A stretch of DNA of 64,000 nucleotides. It comes from UBA830 sp038146925. Lineage in GTDB: Bacteria > Pseudomonadota > Alphaproteobacteria > MPNO01 > UBA830. Below, in pieces: positions 1-5,741 of this stretch. The DNA lies in contig JAYQSP010000011.1 of assembly GCA_038146925.1 (NCBI GenBank), positions 1 to 64,000 on the forward strand. Reading direction: 5' to 3'. Position numbers and translations under genes: made by a program. The notes beneath the pieces were generated by a model. That model searched no databases, was not told the DNA's origin, and was given only the letters and a program-made list of their open reading frames with translations. Position 1 is the first letter of the stretch. Each line of letters opens with the position of its first letter.

Positions 1-163
1 CTGCATTTTTAATTAATCCTGTTGCTTCTATCTCAGAAGTCTCTCGAACATCTATTATTAAAGTATTTGCTGTAGCGATAAGATTATTTGCTTCTTCAAA
101 AGATAGTCTTGGAACATGGTCATTAGCTTCTTGAAGTAATTTTTGAATATCTGTTTCACTCAT
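1..163 (-). CDS. Rhodanese-domain protein, N-terminal part only
   Basis: The gene starts at 163 and runs off the left edge of the window, so only the first 54 or so codons are visible. The visible protein has the start of a rhodanese fold, with an L-S-F-E-E-A-N helix followed by the buried strand T-L-I-I-D-V-R-E that precedes the active-site loop in this family. The catalytic cysteine would lie outside the window. It follows the first EamA gene with a 2-bp gap, so the two are probably co-transcribed. Its first 40 residues are nearly the same as the start of the chimeric gene at 1582-2133. Assignment as rhodanese-like is likely; substrate unknown. Confidence 0.7.
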   Translation of the reverse strand, partial: MSETDIQKLLQEANDHVPRLSFEEANNLIATANTLIIDVRETSEIEATGLIKNA

Positions 164-165
164 AA

Positions 166-1048
166 CTAAGCTTTAGTATTTACAGAATTAACATACCCTT
201 TTTTATTTGAATTAGAAAGATAAATGCCAATTAGCACAACAAGGCATCCAATGATAATAGTTGACGTTATAACTTCATCTAAAAATATAGCTCCCCAAAT
301 AATACCGAAGACGGGAAGAAAATATGCAACAGTTGATGTTTTTACAGCACCAATTTTATCAATTAATCTTACATATCCTATGAAGCCTAAACCGGTTGAA
401 ATAGCACCCAACCAAATAGCAGATGATATGGCTGCTGCTGAAGGCATTGCATGCTGGAAGGTAAAAAATAGTTACAGGCAACATAATTACAGCACTAAAT
501 ATAATCGACCACCCTATCAAAACCATTTTATTAGCATTAACAGAATTTTTTTGAATATAGACTGTAGAAAAAGAATAGAAAAAAGCAGCCAGCAAAGCAG
601 ACAAGCTTGAGATTAAAGTAGTATTAGAATTTTGAGGATTCACAAGGATGAATACACCAATAAAACCAATTACTAAGCCACATAATTGTTTTAAAGTAAC
701 ATCCTCACCTATCCACAGATAGGCAATCATCATGGTATTAAATGCTGTAGTTGCATTTAATATGGCTAAAATATTTGAATCAGCTCCAAAACTAGCATAA
801 GAAAAAAGAGTAAAAGGAATGGCATTATTCATAATCGCCAAAACTAATACTTGTTTCCATATTGGACGAAGAAGATGAATATATTTATTTCTTAAAAGAA
901 TAGGTAAAAAAATTATAGAAGCTATGACCAATCTTGTATTTACAAGAGCCACTGGACCAAATTCAGGTGTTGCAACTTTTATGAACATAAAGGCGCTTCC
1001 CCAAAGTGCACCTAAAAAAGTTAATAAAATCCAATATCTTATTTCCAT
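166..1048 (-). pseudogene. EamA/DMT-family transporter, copy 1, frameshifted
   Basis: This is the second copy of the intact transporter at 2136-3017. EamA (drug/metabolite transporter) proteins have ten membrane segments in two repeats and export or import small metabolites across the inner membrane. Residues 1-197 are in one frame and the last 93 codons in another. Aligning the two copies shows one extra base near 450-458, just after the F-Y-L-P motif. The 5' third is almost identical in DNA to copy 2, while the middle is clearly diverged. The start lies 11 bases after a terminator T-tract and has no clear ribosome binding site. The break may be a sequence error, because the downstream frame is still well conserved. 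Confidence 0.8.
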
Positions 1049-1059
1049 ATTACAAAGAT

Positions 1060-1086
1060 AAAAAAACCCCCAAGTAAACTTGGGGG
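1060..1086 (-). terminator. Rho-independent terminator of structured RNA, copy 1
   Basis: A perfect 9-bp stem (CCCCCAAGT with ACTTGGGGG) with a 2-base loop is followed on the minus strand by seven T residues. It ends 11 bases before the EamA start codon, so it either ends a separate small RNA or acts as an attenuator for the transporter gene. Confidence 0.9.
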
Positions 1087-1274
1087 TTAAAAAAATCTAG
1101 TTTAATTGCAACTGCAATTTAGAACTAGTCGAAAACTTATAGATTACCTCGTGTCAAAAGGTAGATCCTCCGTTTCCTGTTATTAAATAAATACTAATAG
1201 GACCACCTCCATGTTCAGGGTAATAATATAAATGCTAAACAGTCCCCTTAAAAAACTACTTAACAAGACACCCT
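1060..1274 (-). ncRNA. Structured RNA or 5' leader upstream of EamA, copy 1
   Basis: This gene-free interval has the layout of an RNA gene. A TATAAT -10 box lies at 1280-1285, transcription would begin near 1274, and a strong terminator ends it at 1060. The RNA can form a hairpin with stem UACCU/AGGUA and a nine-base loop containing GACAC. A longer hairpin (CUAGUU with AACUAG enclosing AUUGCA/UGCAAU) follows, then the terminator. A GUGUC near the 5' end could pair with the GACAC loop. It has five GGA motifs within about 100 nt, unusual in such AT-rich DNA. It matches no RNA family that I recognise: I compared it by eye with 6S, SRP, RNase P, tmRNA and common riboswitches. It may be a riboswitch-like leader or a free small RNA, possibly one that binds CsrA. 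Confidence 0.5.
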
Positions 1275-1279
1275 CTTAA

Positions 1280-1285
1280 ATTATA
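1280..1285 (-). promoter_or_regulatory. -10 box for the structured RNA, copy 1
   Basis: A perfect TATAAT preceded by TGTA sits just upstream of the structured RNA. The -35 region is weak. The same box in the same place occurs in the second copy at 3251-3256. Confidence 0.5.
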
Positions 1286-1321
1286 TACAGAATGAATACA
1301 AAATAAAGAAGTTTCAAACTG

Positions 1322-1534
1322 TTAAAAACTAAATTCTAACTGAGCCTTAGGATCGATGAATTGAGATGATTGTGAAATATCATATACGTGCAAATCTATA
1401 TAAGCATTTAATGCTTGAATGTCATTACAAAAGTACTCGAAAGCAAGCGTTTTTTTTACAGCATGCTTATCTTGAGAAGCTATATACTTTTCAACAATAG
1501 GATCAAATTTTTTTATTTTAACTACGTTATTCAT
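1322..1534 (-). CDS. 70-residue SOS-regulated small protein, copy 1
   Basis: I start this gene at 1534 (M-N-N-V-V-K-I-K). An upstream in-frame ATG at 1576 would read through the promoter and LexA box, and the paralogue at 3293-3505 starts at the equivalent codon. The protein is 70 residues long, soluble and charged, with no signal peptide or membrane segment. The two copies share most residues. The best conserved parts are the F-D-P-I-V-E-K-Y-I stretch, the K-K-T-L-A-F-E-Y-F core and the C-terminus A-Q-L-E-F-S-F. The ending Q-L-E-F-S-F resembles the hexapeptide by which repair proteins bind the DNA sliding clamp; that function is inference. No family is recognised. Expression should be repressed by LexA and induced by DNA damage. 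Confidence 0.8.
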   Translation of the reverse strand: MNNVVKIKKFDPIVEKYIASQDKHAVKKTLAFEYFCNDIQALNAYIDLHVYDISQSSQFIDPKAQLEFSF

Positions 1535-1543
1535 GATGATGTT

Positions 1544-1572
1544 ATTATACTGTATAAATATACAGTATTCAA
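1544..1572 (-). promoter_or_regulatory. LexA-controlled promoter, copy 1
   Basis: On the minus strand a TTGAAT -35 box (1567-1572) and a TATAAT -10 box (1544-1549) are separated by exactly 17 bases. The spacer is filled by the LexA box at 1548-1567, whose plus-strand sequence is TACTGTATAAATATACAGTA. This is a perfect 9-2-9 inverted repeat with CTGT-N8-ACAG spacing, as in gammaproteobacterial SOS boxes. Bound LexA would block RNA polymerase directly. The predicted leader before the 70-codon gene is only a few bases long. Confidence 0.87.
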
Positions 1573-1581
1573 CCAATATAA

Positions 1582-2133
1582 TTAATCATCATAAATTGGG
1601 AGTAATCTTTTATTTCTTAGCAAGCCAAACATTATCATTAAGAAGATTACAAAACAAAAAGTACCAATCATATCACCTATGAAAAATCTTGAGATAACTA
1701 CAACATCAATAGATACATTATTAAGTGCAGATAGAACAAGATTAGTAAAAATAGCATTCAATAAGGCTGATAAAATGGTTACATAAATTAAGAATTTATA
1801 ATTAGTAAAATTTATTTTTTTTAAGATTGAATATGAAAAAGTTGAAACTCTAGACCATTTAAGAGATTCAACAGCGACAACCACTGATAAAAGTGAAAAT
1901 AAGCTTGCAATAGTCCAGTATGATAAATATTGATCTGGCCATACCAAGGTTGGTCCAGTAATTTCAGCCAAATATAAAGCAGGTAAAGAGCGAACACCAA
2001 AAAAAGAAATCTCTCGAACATCTATAATTAAAGTATTTGATTGTGAAATAATTTTATTTGCCTCATCAAAAGATAACCTTGGAACAGCATCATTAGCATC
2101 TTGAAGTAATTTTTGGATATCGATTTCGCTCAT
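1582..2133 (-). CDS. Chimeric protein: rhodanese N-terminus fused to MASE1-like membrane part
   Basis: Residues 1-42 match the start of the rhodanese gene at 1-163 and stop at the D-V-R-E strand. From about residue 43 (S-F-F-G-V-R-S-L-P-A-L-Y) the protein matches the membrane protein at 3553-4127. The joint lies near position 2000, about 1.97 kb from the equivalent point near 3970. The fusion is therefore the novel joint of the tandem duplication. It lacks the rhodanese active-site cysteine and the first membrane segments of the MASE1-like parent, so it may have no function. It has stayed open for 183 codons although the two units have diverged, which suggests some selection or a fairly recent event. 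It begins 2 bp after the EamA gene. Confidence 0.8.
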   Translation of the reverse strand: MSEIDIQKLLQDANDAVPRLSFDEANKIISQSNTLIIDVREISFFGVRSLPALYLAEITGPTLVWPDQYLSYWTIASLFSLLSVVVAVESLKWSRVSTFSYSILKKINFTNYKFLIYVTILSALLNAIFTNLVLSALNNVSIDVVVISRFFIGDMIGTFCFVIFLMIMFGLLRNKRLLPIYDD

Positions 2134-2135
2134 AA

Positions 2136-3017
2136 TTAAGCCTTGGTATTAACAGAGTTAACATAGCCTTTTTTGTTTGAATTAGATAGATAAATTCCAA
2201 TAAGAACAATAAAGCATCCAATTATAATTGTGCTAGTAATAGCTTCATCTAAAAATATAGCTCCCCAAATGATTCCAAAAACTGGGAGAAAATAAGCAAC
2301 AGTTGAAGTTTTTACAGCACCAATTTTATCTATCAATCTAACATATCCAATGAATCCTAAACCGGTAGAAATTGCACCCAACCAAATAGCTGAAGATATT
2401 GCTGCAGCAGATGGCATAGCATCAGGAAGATAAAAAACAGTAACTGGCAACATAATTACAGCACTAAATATAATCGACCATCCTATCAAGACCATTTTGT
2501 TAGCATTCACAGAATTTTTTTGAATATAGACTGTAGAAAAAGAATAGAAAAAAGCTGCAAGCAAGGCAGATAAACTTGAAATTAAAGTAGTAGATGAATT
2601 TTGTGGATTAACTAAAATGAATACACCAATAAAACCAACAATTAATCCAAATAGTTGTTTTATAGTAACGTTTTCTCCTATCCAAATATAAGCGATCATC
2701 ATTGTATTAAATGCAGTAGTAGCATTTAATATTGCCAATATATTTGAATCAGCACCAAAACTAGCATAAGAAAAAAGAGTAAAAGGAATGGCATTATTCA
2801 TAATCGCTAAAACTAATACTTGTTTCCATATTGGACGAAGAAGATGAATATATTTATTTCTTAGAAGAATAGGTAAAAAAATTAAAGAAGCTATGACCAA
2901 TCTTGTATTTACAAGAGCCACTGGACCAAATTCAGGTGTTGCAACTTTTATGAACATAAAGGCGCTTCCCCAAAGTGCACCTAAAAAAGTTAATAAAATC
3001 CAATATCTTATTTCCAT
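2136..3017 (-). CDS. EamA/DMT-family transporter, copy 2, intact
   Basis: This 293-residue protein has the length and hydrophobic pattern of ten-helix EamA transporters, with the early motif A-L-W-G-S-A-F-M-F-I-K and the repeated G-F-I-G-V-F-I-L/G-L-G-F-I-G-Y segments of the two EamA halves. The C-terminal tail is short, basic and polar. It follows a structured RNA and terminator, with the ATG 11 bases after the T-tract and no good Shine-Dalgarno. Expression may therefore depend on read-through or antitermination. Cargo cannot be told from sequence; amino acids, purines or metabolites are typical. The family call is firm. Confidence 0.9.
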   Translation of the reverse strand: MEIRYWILLTFLGALWGSAFMFIKVATPEFGPVALVNTRLVIASLIFLPILLRNKYIHLLRPIWKQVLVLAIMNNAIPFTLFSYASFGADSNILAILNATTAFNTMMIAYIWIGENVTIKQLFGLIVGFIGVFILVNPQNSSTTLISSLSALLAAFFYSFSTVYIQKNSVNANKMVLIGWSIIFSAVIMLPVTVFYLPDAMPSAAAISSAIWLGAISTGLGFIGYVRLIDKIGAVKTSTVAYFLPVFGIIWGAIFLDEAITSTIIIGCFIVLIGIYLSNSNKKGYVNSVNTKA

Positions 3018-3028
3018 ATTACAAAGAT

Positions 3029-3055
3029 AAAAAAACCCCCAAGTAAACTTGGGGG
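3029..3055 (-). terminator. Rho-independent terminator of structured RNA, copy 2
   Basis: This is the same perfect 9-bp stem and T-tract as at 1060-1086. It is conserved without change in the second unit and lies 11 bases before the intact EamA start. Confidence 0.9.
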
Positions 3056-3245
3056 TTGTAAAAAAATCTAGTTTAATTGCAACTGCAATTTAGAACTAGT
3101 CGAAAACTTATAGATTACCCCGTGTCAAAAGGTAGATCCTCCGTTTCCTGTTATTAAATAAATACTAATAGGACCACCTCCATGTTCAGGGTAATAATAT
3201 AAATGCTAAACAGTCCCCTTAAAAAACCACTTAACAAGACACCCT
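3029..3245 (-). ncRNA. Structured RNA or 5' leader upstream of EamA, copy 2
   Basis: This is the second copy of the RNA at 1060-1274, with about five differences over some 215 bases. One difference changes AGGUA to GGGUA in the first hairpin and keeps pairing through a G-U pair, mild support for the structure. The -10 box, the GGA motifs, both hairpins and the terminator are all kept. The RNA is more conserved between the copies than the neighbouring 70-codon gene. That argues for function or for recent gene conversion. Confidence 0.5.
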
Positions 3246-3250
3246 CTTAA

Positions 3251-3256
3251 ATTATA
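3251..3256 (-). promoter_or_regulatory. -10 box for the structured RNA, copy 2
   Basis: A perfect TATAAT lies at the same distance from the RNA as in copy 1, with identical flanks. Confidence 0.5.
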
Positions 3257-3292
3257 TACAGAATGAATACAAAATAAAGAAGTTTTAAATGG

Positions 3293-3505
3293 TTAAAAAC
3301 TAAATTCTAGCTGAGCTTTAGGATTCATGAATTCTGATGCTGGTGAATTTTTATAGACATGAAAATTTATATAAGCATTTAATGCTTGAATATCATTGCT
3401 AAAGTACTCGAAGGCAAGTGTTTTTTTTACTGCTTCCTTATCTTTAGAAGTAATATACTTTTCAACAATAGGATCAAATTCTTTTATTTTAACTACGTTA
3501 CTCAT
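3293..3505 (-). CDS. 70-residue SOS-regulated small protein, copy 2
   Basis: This is the paralogue of 1322-1534, the same length and about three-quarters identical. Substitutions cluster around residues 48-60, while the K-K-T-L-A-F-E-Y-F core and the last eight residues (K-A-Q-L-E-F-S-F) are unchanged. The start at 3505 (M-S-N-V-V-K) is the first ATG after the LexA box. The DNA of the two genes has diverged far more than the RNA that follows. The ending fits a sliding-clamp binding hexapeptide (Q-L-x-F/L-x-F), which would suit a damage-induced protein, but this is unproven. It could instead be a division inhibitor or a toxin-like SOS peptide. Confidence 0.82.
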   Translation of the reverse strand: MSNVVKIKEFDPIVEKYITSKDKEAVKKTLAFEYFSNDIQALNAYINFHVYKNSPASEFMNPKAQLEFSF

Positions 3506-3514
3506 AATGATTAT

Positions 3515-3543
3515 ATTATACTGTATATATATACAGTAATCAA
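3515..3543 (-). promoter_or_regulatory. LexA-controlled promoter, copy 2 (consensus SOS box)
   Basis: The box at 3519-3538 reads TACTGTATATATATACAGTA, which is the ideal enterobacterial LexA consensus and a perfect palindrome. It fills the 17-base spacer between a TTGATT -35 (3538-3543) and a TATAAT -10 (3515-3520) on the minus strand. Repression by LexA should be very tight. Confidence 0.92.
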
Positions 3544-3552
3544 TCTACGCAA

Positions 3553-4127
3553 CTAATCATCATTTACAGGAAGTAATCTTTTATTTCTGAGCATTCCAAA
3601 CATTATCATCAAGAAAATAACAAAGCATGCAGTCCCAATCATGTCACCAATAAAAATCTTGATATAACAACAACATCAATGGATACACCGTTAATTAATG
3701 ATAAAAATAAATTTGTAAAAATTGCATTTATCAATGCAGATAAAATAGTCACATATATTAAGAATTTATAATTTGCAAAGTTTATTTTTTTAAGAATTGA
3801 GTATGAAAAAGTTGATACTCTTGACCATTTTAAAGATTCAACAGCAACAACAACTGACATAACTGAAAATAGGCTAGCAAGATTCCAATAAGGTAAATAT
3901 TGATCTGGCCAAACTAATGTAGGCCCAGTAATTTCAGCCAAATATAATGCAGGCAAGGAACGAACACCAAAAAAACAATAAAATATAACTCTGCAGCCAT
4001 GAGGTAGATAAGCAATACTTCCGATCCAGCCTTTATCAGGTGTTGAAAATGTAATGTAAGACCACAATGCATACACAAGCATTGTTGCAATATATGTTGT
4101 CAGTGTTACCTGAATAAAATATTTCAT
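3553..4127 (-). pseudogene. MASE1-like integral membrane protein B, frameshifted near its end
   Basis: The gene starts at 4127 and the main frame is open to 3639. Comparison with the chimera at 1582-2133 shows a one-base deletion near 3655, after which the normal C-terminus (R-L-L-P-V-N-D-D) continues to a stop at 3553. The protein has several hydrophobic helices and the motif Y-L-P-H-G-C-R-V-I-F ... F-F-G-V-R-S-L-P-A-L-Y-L-A-E-I-T-G. This resembles the MASE1 membrane sensor domain, here without any attached signalling domain. Its 3' part is the parent of the chimeric gene. It lies 18 bp after gene A and about 50 bp before the SOS gene. Confidence 0.75.
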
Positions 4128-4145
4128 TAAATAAATTAAAGCAAT

Positions 4146-4715
4146 TTATCTTTCGATTTGAAAGTTTTTTATAAATAATCTTGCAAAGATCATCATCCAT
4201 GCAATGAATATTGCGGAGCCAAAAATATCACCTATAAAAAATCTAGCAATTACCAAAACATTGATAGAAACTTCATTCAGAGTTGATAAAACAAGATTTG
4301 TGAAAATACTGTTAAATAAAGCAGATAAAATAATTACAAAAATAATAAACTTATAATTTTTATAAGTTAATCTTTTATTTATTCTAAGATTGGTGTCTGT
4401 ACCTATTTTTAACGAGGTTAAAATATTGACTGCTGCCAATACACAAAGCAATGAAGAAATGCTTCCAACCCATAGGTAAAATAAATCAGAATTTGGCCAT
4501 TCTAGATATTGACCTGTAAGCTCTGCAAAAAAAAGTGCAGGCACAGCCCTAATGCCAAAAAAAGTTATAAAAATAACCTTACAACCATGAGGCAAATAGG
4601 CCAAACTGCCAATCCATCCAATATCAGGATTTTGAAGAGTTACTCCACCCCAAAATGAAAATACAACCAAAGTAATACAATATACAGCCAATGAAATCTG
4701 TATAAACTGTTTCAT
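4146..4715 (-). CDS. MASE1-like integral membrane protein A
   Basis: This intact 189-residue protein is a paralogue of the gene at 3553-4127. About five or six hydrophobic segments span its length. The central motif (Y-L-P-H-G-C-K-V-I-F ... F-G-I-R-A-V-P-A-L-F-F-A-E-L-T-G) resembles the W-P-P-A-G and G-R-x-x-P-G-I-F-L-G signatures of MASE1 sensor domains. A normal MASE1 protein carries a kinase or GGDEF domain, and this one ends in a short basic tail. It follows the winged-helix gene by 15 bp and is probably in the same operon. The role is unknown; it could be a stand-alone membrane sensor or a small transporter. Confidence 0.7.
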   Translation of the reverse strand: MKQFIQISLAVYCITLVVFSFWGGVTLQNPDIGWIGSLAYLPHGCKVIFITFFGIRAVPALFFAELTGQYLEWPNSDLFYLWVGSISSLLCVLAAVNILTSLKIGTDTNLRINKRLTYKNYKFIIFVIILSALFNSIFTNLVLSTLNEVSINVLVIARFFIGDIFGSAIFIAWMMIFARLFIKNFQIER

Positions 4716-4730
4716 AATATTTTATTTATC

Positions 4731-5025
4731 TTAGGCAATGGCAAGAGAAATAAAAACTTCTCTTTTATCAGAATTTGATTGAATAAGAACTACCATCTTT
4801 TTATCCTCAAAAGCTTTTATAGCCTTATATACTGTAGATCTAGAAAAACCAGAGGCATTAATTACATCTGAGATATTGCATTGACCATTTTTATGAACTT
4901 GATTAGCAATAGTGTAGTAAATCTTTTTTTCAGTTTCGTTGAAATGATGAAAGGTTTAAATCCCGATCAAGATTTTCTAACATTTTAAGAATATTAGATA
5001 TTTGTTTTATATATTTTCCTGACAT
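4731..5025 (-). pseudogene. Winged-helix (MarR/TrmB-like) regulator, frameshifted
   Basis: The first 32 or so codons from the ATG at 5025 (M-S-G-K-Y-I-K-Q-I-S) are in one frame, and the rest is in another after a shift near 4945-4965. The second part contains a clear helix-turn-helix: N-I-S-D-V-I-N-A-S-G-F-S-R-S-T-V-Y-K-A-I-K. A wing (K-K-M-V-V-L-I-Q...R-E-V-F-I-S) follows. Total length would be about 98 residues. It is the first gene of the minus-strand group with the MASE1-like proteins and probably regulates them and itself through the palindrome at its start codon. The shift is next to an A/T run and may be a sequence error. Confidence 0.65.
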
Positions 5026-5040
5026 GTGTAAATATTACAC
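5026..5040. promoter_or_regulatory. Perfect palindrome, likely operator of the winged-helix regulator
   Basis: GTGTAAATATTACAC is a perfect inverted repeat (GTGTAA-ATA-TTACAC) touching the start codon of the regulator. A further half-site GTGTAA is at 5063-5068, next to the sequence TTGTGACAA. The position suits autorepression. Confidence 0.6.
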
Positions 5041-5072
5041 TTAATTAATATTTGTGACAACAGTGTAACAAA

Positions 5073-5163
5073 TGGCGGAGAGACGGGGATTCGAACCCCG
5101 GAACCAGTTACCCAGTTACTACCTTTCCAAGGTAGCGCAATCGACCACTCTGCCATCTCTCCG
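5073..5163 (-). tRNA. tRNA-Ser (GGA anticodon)
   Basis: The minus strand folds as a class II tRNA of 91 nt. It has a 7-bp acceptor stem (CGGAGAG with CTCTCCG), an encoded CCA end and a T-arm GGTTCGAATCC. The anticodon stem CTACC/GGTAG holds the loop TTGGAAA, and a long variable arm is present. Anticodon GGA reads UCC and UCU serine codons. Confidence 0.96.
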
Positions 5164-5188
5164 AGTGAAGCATTTTACATTATTTAAT

Positions 5189-5212
5189 AAAAAAGCCCCA
5201 TCAGGGGCTTTT
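5189..5212 (-). terminator. Rho-independent terminator after the 5232-5663 gene
   Basis: AAAAGCCCC and GGGGCTTTT pair around an ATCA loop, giving T-tracts on both strands. It lies between the secreted-protein gene and the tRNA, which are both on the minus strand. Confidence 0.85.
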
Positions 5213-5231
5213 AAAATAAATGAAGAAATTT

Positions 5232-5663
5232 TTATTTAAAAATAACTTCTTGCAAAACAACCAAATCAACTATCTCGCGCATATCACCATAGCCGCCAGC
5301 AATACTTTCTTGATCAGATTCAGATATTTTTTTTCTCCATGCTTTCATGAACTCTTTATACTTTTCTTTATTTGGGCCCATGGCTGCTAGATTTTCATAT
5401 CTTATAGTAAGAAAAACATTTGGATCTGTTCCTGCTGTATTGGCTGTATAAACTCCGCAATCAATTATATGGCCAAGATCTTTTTGAATCTTGCAAGAAT
5501 CAACCCATGTCTTCTTAATACCCATTAGGTAATCATCCTTCATGTTTGGCTTTACAGTTACTACAGTCATTTCAATTACCTCTTCGCTAAGTTCATAGTC
5601 AACCCATGGCTCCGCTGAGATAAAAAAAGGTAGAACTAATAATGTTAATAGTGATTTTTTCAT
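5232..5663 (-). CDS. Secreted small protein of unknown function
   Basis: I start at 5663 (M-K-K-S-L-L-T-L-L-V-L-P-F-F-I-S-A-E), preceded by a strong purine-rich ribosome binding site (AGGAGAGGAA). An ATG ten codons earlier overlaps that site. A signal peptide is cleaved after A-E, leaving a periplasmic domain of about 125 residues. It contains E-M-T-V-V-T-V-K-P, F-L-T-I-R-Y-E-N-L and Y-K-E-F-M-K-A-W-R-K-K, a pattern that could be a small dimeric alpha-beta barrel. Two cysteines (in S-C-K-I and I-D-C-G) might form a disulfide. It ends in a strong terminator. I do not recognise the family. Confidence 0.8.
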   Translation of the reverse strand: MKKSLLTLLVLPFFISAEPWVDYELSEEVIEMTVVTVKPNMKDDYLMGIKKTWVDSCKIQKDLGHIIDCGVYTANTAGTDPNVFLTIRYENLAAMGPNKEKYKEFMKAWRKKISESDQESIAGGYGDMREIVDLVVLQEVIFK

Positions 5664-5741
5664 TTCCTCTCCTCTTAATAGAAAAATTAACAACTTATAT
5701 CCTATCAGAGAAAGCTTAAAAATGAAGTTTAGATATATAAA

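Noticed and set aside
224..610. Plus-strand open frame opposite the first EamA gene
   Set aside because: It is the complement of a well-conserved transporter and has no family features or ribosome binding site.
1060..1274. Could be 6S RNA, SRP RNA, tmRNA or RNase P RNA
   Set aside because: The conserved cores of these RNAs were not found by eye, the flanking genes do not fit, and the presence of two adjacent copies before EamA genes argues against a housekeeping RNA. A covariance search would settle it.
1535..1576. An upstream ATG extending the 70-codon gene to 84 codons
   Set aside because: The extension would run through the -10 box and the LexA site, and it is absent from the paralogue.
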